Position numbers and translations under genes: made by a program. A model generated the notes under the pieces. The model made no database searches. It worked only from the letters and a program-made list of their open reading frames with translations, and had not been told where the DNA came from. A DNA stretch of 64,000 nt, taken from positions 23,126,001 to 23,190,000 of the forward strand of contig JBITNC010000001.1 of assembly GCA_050084985.1 (NCBI GenBank), given 5' to 3'. The stretch is from Nageia nagi. Taxonomy: Eukaryota; Pinophyta. The stretch's first letter is position 1. Each line of letters starts with the position of its first letter. This document shows, piece after piece, positions 58,973-64,000 of the stretch.

Positions 58973-61589
58973 GATTTGTGGTACCTTTCAAATATCTGAG
59001 AATCCATTTCACTACCATCCAATGTTCCTTTCCTGGATTATTCATGTACCTGCTTACAACTCCCACTGCATGTGCAATATCAGGCCTTGTGCAGACCATT
59101 GCATACATTAAGCTTCCAACTGCTGATGCATATGGAACTTTAGACATATTATCCATGTCTTCTTGGGTCTTTGGGCACATTTCCTTACTAAGTTTGAAAT
59201 GGCTAGCAAAAGGTATACTAACTGGTTTTGCATTGTGCATATTAAATCTTTTCAATACCTTTTGTATGTACTCATTCTAAGACAATGTCAATTTATGATT
59301 TTTCCTGTCTCTAGTGATTCTCATACCAAGGATTTGTTTTGCAGCTCCCAAATCCTTCATTGCAAATGAATTTGCCAATTTTCTTTTGAGCACATTTATT
59401 TCCTGCATGTTAGACCCTGCAACAAGCATGTCATCTACATACAATAACAATATAATATAGCTGCCATCATTTTGTTTTTTCAAATAAACACAATGATCAT
59501 AGTGGCATCTAGTATAACCTTGTTCAGACATAAACCTGTCAAATTTTAGATACCATTGCCTTGGATCCTATTTCAAGCCATACAAGCTCTTCTTCAACCT
59601 GCACACTAGTTTCTCCTTCCCTTTCACCTCATATCCTTGTGGCTGTTGCATATATAACTCTTCCTCCAAATCCCCATGGAGAAAGGCTGTCTTTACATCT
59701 AACTGCTCAAGATGCAAATCTTCAGCTGCTACAAGACTTAAAATAGTTCTAATTGAAGTCATTTTAACAACAGGAGAAAATATTTCATCAAAATCAATAC
59801 CTTTCTTCTGTGCAAACCCCTTCACCACAAGTTTAGCTTTGTACCTCTATTTTCCTCCATCTTCTTCCTTCAGCCTGTAAACCCATTTATTCTTCAATGT
59901 AGTTTTTCCTGCAGGCAACCTGACTAAGTCCCAAGTCTGGTTATGCATTAAGGAGTCCATCTCTTCTTCCATGGCTACCTCCCACTTCTTCCTGCTTTCA
60001 ACCTGCATTGCTTCTTCATAACATTCAGGTTCACCGGAATCAGTCAACAATAAATAATATAATGAAGGAGAGTATCGTTCAGGGGGTCTACTTATCCTGG
60101 TAGATCTTCTAACATCACTTTCAGGTGTTTGGGGTGCCTGTTGTTGTTGTGGTGGTTGCTGCTGTTGTGGTTGTTGGTTATTATTATTTTCAGTCACCTT
60201 TACTTTTCCAGTGATTTCATCAAGAACTATGTATTCCTTATTTTCTTTTTCTTATTTCTTTTCCTGCAACTGATTCTTATACAAGACCTTTTCATTGAAT
60301 ATTACATCTCTACTCCTAATGATTTTGTGATTTTCATAATCATATAAGCGATAACCAAAATCATTAACACCATATCCAATAAAGGTACATTTCTTTGACT
60401 TTGTCTCAAGCTTTGTTCTATTTTCTTTATCAATATGGACAAAGGCCTCACAACCAAAAGGCTTTAAAAAAGAGTAGTTTACCTTTTTACCTGTCCATGC
60501 TTCCTCTGGAACACCACCATCCAAGGAACTTGAAGGCCCTCTATTTATTAAATAAACAGCAGTATCTATAGCATCTGCCCAAAACTGTAAAGGCAATCCT
60601 GCATGCAATCTCATGCACCTTGCACGCTCCATGATTGTCCTATTCATCCTTTCTGATACACCATTTTCTTGTGGTGTTCTTGGAACTATCTTCTCTCTAC
60701 GAATTCCATGTTCTGAACAGTACCTATCAAACTCTTTGCTGCAATATTCACCTCCATTGTCTGATCTAAGACACTTCAATTTCTTTCCTGTCTCAATCTC
60801 AACCAAAGCTTTCCATTTCTTGAAAGTATCAAATACATCAGATTTATTCTTAATACAATAAATCCAAGTTTTTCTAGTTGCATCATCAATAAAGGTAACA
60901 TAATAACGAGAACCACCGAGAGATGATACCTGAGCCGGTCCCCATACATCTGTATGCACAAGCTCTAATTTTTGGCTCTTCTTCTCTTTCCCAACTCTGA
61001 GAAATCTGACTCTCTTCTGTTTTCCATAGATGCAATTCTCACAGAAATCCAGATCAACATTCTTCAAACCTGGCAACAAATTTCTTGAGTGAAGAATCTT
61101 CATCCCCTTTTCACTCATGTGTCCGAGCCTATGATGCCATAATGCTGCATCTACTCCTTTGGAAGTTAAAGCATTAACAGAGTTAGAAATACCATTGCAT
61201 AAATACAATGTACCAACCTTTTCACCTCTTGCTATTACCAGGGCTCCTTTGGTGACCTTCCAAACTTTATCTGTGAAAGTTGTCACACAACCTTCACTAC
61301 CTAACTGCCCTGTTGAAATCAGATTTTTCCTTAGATCTGGAACATGCCTTACCTCCTTTAGTAGCCATTGGTTTCCATTTTGCTATTTTATAAGAACCTT
61401 ACCCATTCCAATAATTTTACAAGGTTTATCATCACCCAAACGAACTTGTCCAAAATCTCCTTGAACATAGTCATGAAAATATTTCTTATCAGGTGTGGCA
61501 TGGAATGAAGCCCCTGAATCTACCACCCAGGAATCATTAATATTTTCGAAAGAAAGAATCAAAGCATCTTGTAACACCTCACCTGTCAC
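58973..61589 (-). pseudogene. Copia pol: protease, integrase, RT, partial RNase H (several stops)
   Basis: Protease at the start reads SWVVDSGASFHATPDK, with DSG intact. The frame from 61286 has LWHHRLGHMSEKGM, then integrase with HTDVWGP, RSDNGGEY and PQENGVSERMN (D-D-E kept). RT shows [61 protein letters not shown] and RPDIAHAVGVVSRYM. TAG or TAA stops lie near 61383, 60250, 59845, 59567 and 59276. Apart from these stops the frame is nearly continuous, so decay is moderate. RNase H is cut at LRYLKGTTN. Confidence 0.9.
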
Positions 61590-61613
61590 ATTTGCTTCAT
61601 GATTGTTTTCTTG

Positions 61614-62396
61614 CTATGCATCTCCTTCTTTTCCCTTCCGAGATCTACAGTCTCTCTTTAGGTGTCCTTTCTTTCCACATTTCCAGCACTCTATCCCTGA
61701 TCTGGACTTGGATCTGCCTTTCTTTGATTTACTGCGATATCCTGAGCTCTTTCCTTTTTCACTTTTTCTTCCCCTAGAATCTACACTCAAAGCATTTCCC
61801 GATGTCTCACCGGAGCTTTTCCGTCGCATTTCCTCGCTAAGGATAGCACCGACAACATCATCAAACTTTAAAGTACTAGATCTAGACACAGAGTTACTAA
61901 TGGCCATTACTAAACCATTCCAACTTTCTGGTAATGAGCATAAGAATAATAGAGCTCTAACTTCATCATCAAAGTCTACCTTTACAGAACATAACTGACT
62001 TGTAACAGTATTAAAATCATTTAAATGATCCGCAACAGATCCACCTTCCGACATCTTCATATTAAATAACCGTTTCATAAGAAATACCTTGTTTGAGGCT
62101 AAGGGTTTTTTATATAGTTTTGACAACGCTTGAAATAAACCCTCTGTCGTTGTTTCCTTCGAAATGTTGAAGGCAACTGATGCAGCGAGGCTCAACCGTA
62201 TTGCTCCGAGTGCCTTTCTATCGAGAAGGTTCCACTCTTCATCTATCATATTCATCGGCTTATTTATTTTTCTGTTCAATGGTAGGTATAGATCTTTTTG
62301 ATACAAATAATCTTCCATCTGCATCTTCCATAGCGAGAAATTTTGGCCATTAAATTTCTCAACCCTAAACTTACCATCTTCCGCCATTGCTCCCAC
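61614..62396 (-). pseudogene. Copia Gag (260 residues), ends at a premature stop
   Basis: Starts [10 protein letters not shown], 51 bases after the primer site; a second ATG three codons on fits the family as well. It contains the UBN2-type Gag domain ([27 protein letters not shown]) and one CCHC knuckle, [14 protein letters not shown], near residues 235-248. The frame ends at TAG after KEGDA and continues in the same frame into protease, so in the ancestral element Gag and Pol were one frame. The stop most simply reflects CAG to TAG. Confidence 0.88.
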
Positions 62397-62447
62397 TCGA
62401 ACGAGGAATCCTTCTTTCCTGCGAGTTTATCAGCCAAATAGACCTTC

Positions 62448-62460
62448 GGCTCTGATACCA
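62448..62460 (-). promoter_or_regulatory. Primer-binding site (tRNA-iMet)
   Basis: The minus strand reads TGGTATCAGAGCC, perfectly kept, two bases from the LTR edge at 62463. Confidence 0.92.
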
Positions 62461-62462
62461 GT

Positions 62463-62941
62463 TGTTAGGAAATTATAATTATTACGGAGCAATAAAACAT
62501 AAAAAATGTTTTAGAAATATAAGCACAGAAAATGCATAAACAAGAGAGACACAGATATACGTGGTTCACCCAGTTTGGGCTACATCCACACCAAACAGCC
62601 AGTCCTTCCTTTTTTATTATCCAGCAGAGTGAATAGATACAACCTACAGCAGATCCGCTGTAATATCCTTTGTTTTCTCTCACAGTCTCATGTATCTGTT
62701 TCTCGCTCACCAAATCACATCTGTTACAATGCCCTCATGCAAAAAGAGGGGTTTTTATCTAGGGAAAAAATCCCTAAACCAAACATAAGTTCAACCGTCA
62801 GATTATTTGCCTAATAAACGGCCCAGATTGACTAGAAATTACTTTACTTTTACAAGGTAATTTTTCAAACGTTTTTAGCTTCCTGGGATATACATTTGGC
62901 TAAAATAAACAACTCTGAACAATCATGCTCCACACACAACA
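62463..62941 (-). repeat. 5' LTR of the truncated TNT1/Tork-like Copia
   Basis: Runs from TGTTAGGAAATT to CACACAACA on the plus strand (TG...CA), next to the primer site. The outer limit is inferred from the CA end and from gypsy coding sequence beginning at once. No partner LTR is present to confirm it. Confidence 0.7.
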
Positions 62942-64000
62942 GGATCCTCATCTAGAACCTTCTAATGATGATGAAGTTCCCAATCTTGATAGGATTCCCT
63001 ATAATGTTTGATCCATTCAATAGGTGTTATTTGATAAGGAAAAGCTACAATTTTTTATTTGTAATAATGTTCCTATTATGGTGAAACATGTTACAGATGC
63101 AAATTTACTTGGTAACTTGTTGGACACTACAAAATCCAAAGATAGCTTATTCCATTATTATAAATCATCAAAACATATTCAGCTTATACATGAAATGTAT
63201 GGTGCAAGCGATGTGACTGATTGTAACCATGGTGCGGGTAATGTGGATCCTAACAAAGCAAAGTTTGAATTAGAGCTGGATACTAAGTTGGAACAACTAA
63301 TACATGAGAATTATGCTTCTAATAGAAATGGTCAATTAGAACTTTAAGATGAGGAGGATGAATCTTACAGTGATTTGATCCTTAATCCACAACACTTTGA
63401 TCGGGAGAAGAAAGGTAAGGGTCAAGTTATTTCATCTATTGATAAAATTAAATCTCTCATTAAGCAACAACTTATTGAAGTTATTAGAGAAGCCTTTAAG
63501 CTACAACCAACTTGGAATCTTGAGGAACATGAGATTAAAGTAGGTATTATTATGGATATCTAAGAAAACACAGATTGGTATAAACAACCTTCATATGAAC
63601 AATTAGCAATCTTGGTAGAGGTAGTGCATGAACTTGAGTAGGATAGGGTTAATTATACTAATGAGTTTGTTATTTTAAAACATATTCCACCTCAAACAAC
63701 AAAAAATGTACAACAACCTCCTTGTCCCCCACCACCATACCCAAAAACTAATGTAGGACTTAGTAATAAGGAGATTACTGAGGATGATTTTCTTTTATGT
63801 TTAAAAAGACCCCTCATTAATAAGATTCTTGCCAAAGTAATCCTTGGAAAAAAAATGTCAAATTTACTAAATTTCATGGTATATAGTATCCTAGAATGCA
63901 TATTTGTAAACTTCATGAAGAAGCTATTGAATATATGCATGATCAAGATTTGTTGGCTAAGTTGTTTTCTTACATTTTGAAAGATGAGGCTCTCAAATGG
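62942..64000 (+). pseudogene. Tat-type gypsy Gag remnant, runs off the right edge
   Basis: The plus strand reads FDKEKLQFFICNNVPIMVKH, then an acidic region, QPTWNLEEHEIKVGIIMDI, WYKQPSYEQLAILVEVVHELE and a proline-rich stretch (QPPCPPPPYPK). It ends with FHGIQYPRMHICKLHEEAI and LLAKLFSYILKDEALKW, the usual retrotransposon Gag core. Stops at 63347 and 63563, one near 63640 and a frameshift near 63850 break it. It starts abruptly at the Copia LTR edge and belongs to a different insertion from the RT fragment left of that Copia. Confidence 0.75.

Larger units (their letters stand above)
58973..62941 (-). mobile_element. Truncated TNT1/Tork-like Copia element, minus strand
   Basis: A 479-bp 5' LTR (62463-62941), a primer site and gag-pol are present. 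The element ends abruptly inside RNase H at LRYLKGTTN near 58973, so the rest of RNase H, the polypurine tract and the 3' LTR are missing. The protein resembles TNT1 of the Tork group ([18 protein letters not shown]). Five or six stops interrupt pol. The flanks are different gypsy fragments, so no target duplication can be recognised. Confidence 0.88.

Overview
The window reads as intergenic DNA from a seed plant with a large, repeat-filled genome. The base composition is strongly AT-rich. Every long reading frame belongs to a plant-type transposable element, three elements carry the plant initiator-methionine tRNA primer site (TGGTATCAGAG), and the gypsy elements have the extra archaeal-type RNase H of the plant Tat/Ogre lineage. 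I cannot name the species. No intact host gene was found; the only host-like coding piece is a leucine-rich-repeat receptor fragment near 55.2-55.6 kb.

Layout. 1-3.6 kb: 5' end (leader, primer site, LTR) of a minus-strand Copia element that runs off the left edge. 3.6-7.6 kb: decayed L1-type LINE, minus strand. 8.0-11.3 kb: decayed Tat-type gypsy pol, plus strand, then non-coding DNA to 15.1 kb. 15,117-42,355: one very large Tat/Ogre-like gypsy element on the minus strand, bounded by TG...CA LTRs of about 835 bp and the target duplication TAAGT. 19,725-29,367: a young Copia element nested inside it, with 2,140-bp LTRs, target duplication GATTT and an uninterrupted 1,691-residue Gag-Pol. 42.5-43.6 kb: a 1.1-kb TRIM. 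45.4-47.5 kb: Copia remnant, plus strand. 48.0-56.3 kb: related Copia remnant, minus strand, with a long leader holding the LRR fragment. 56.3-59.0 kb: gypsy protease/RT remnant. 59.0-62.9 kb: TNT1/Tork-like Copia truncated inside RNase H. 62.9-64.0 kb: start of another gypsy gag.

The most notable object is the Tat/Ogre-like element. With the nested Copia and one target-site copy removed it is about 17.6 kb. Besides gag and pol (protease, G-patch linker, RT, RNase H, archaeal RNase H, integrase) it carries two extra coding regions between integrase and the 3' LTR. One is a sense ORF of unknown function built of two related modules. The other is an antisense, intron-containing gene for a plant mobile domain (PMD, aminotransferase-like) protein. 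The same 3' region holds two adjacent hairpins with different stems around one conserved loop, and a 14-bp perfect inverted repeat.

Order of events: the Tat/Ogre-like LTRs differ at many transitions, whereas only one difference was noticed between the nested Copia LTRs. The Tat element is therefore old and the Copia recent. Many premature stops in the old elements fit C-to-T loss of CAG, CAA, CGA or TGG codons, as expected for methylated, silenced repeats.
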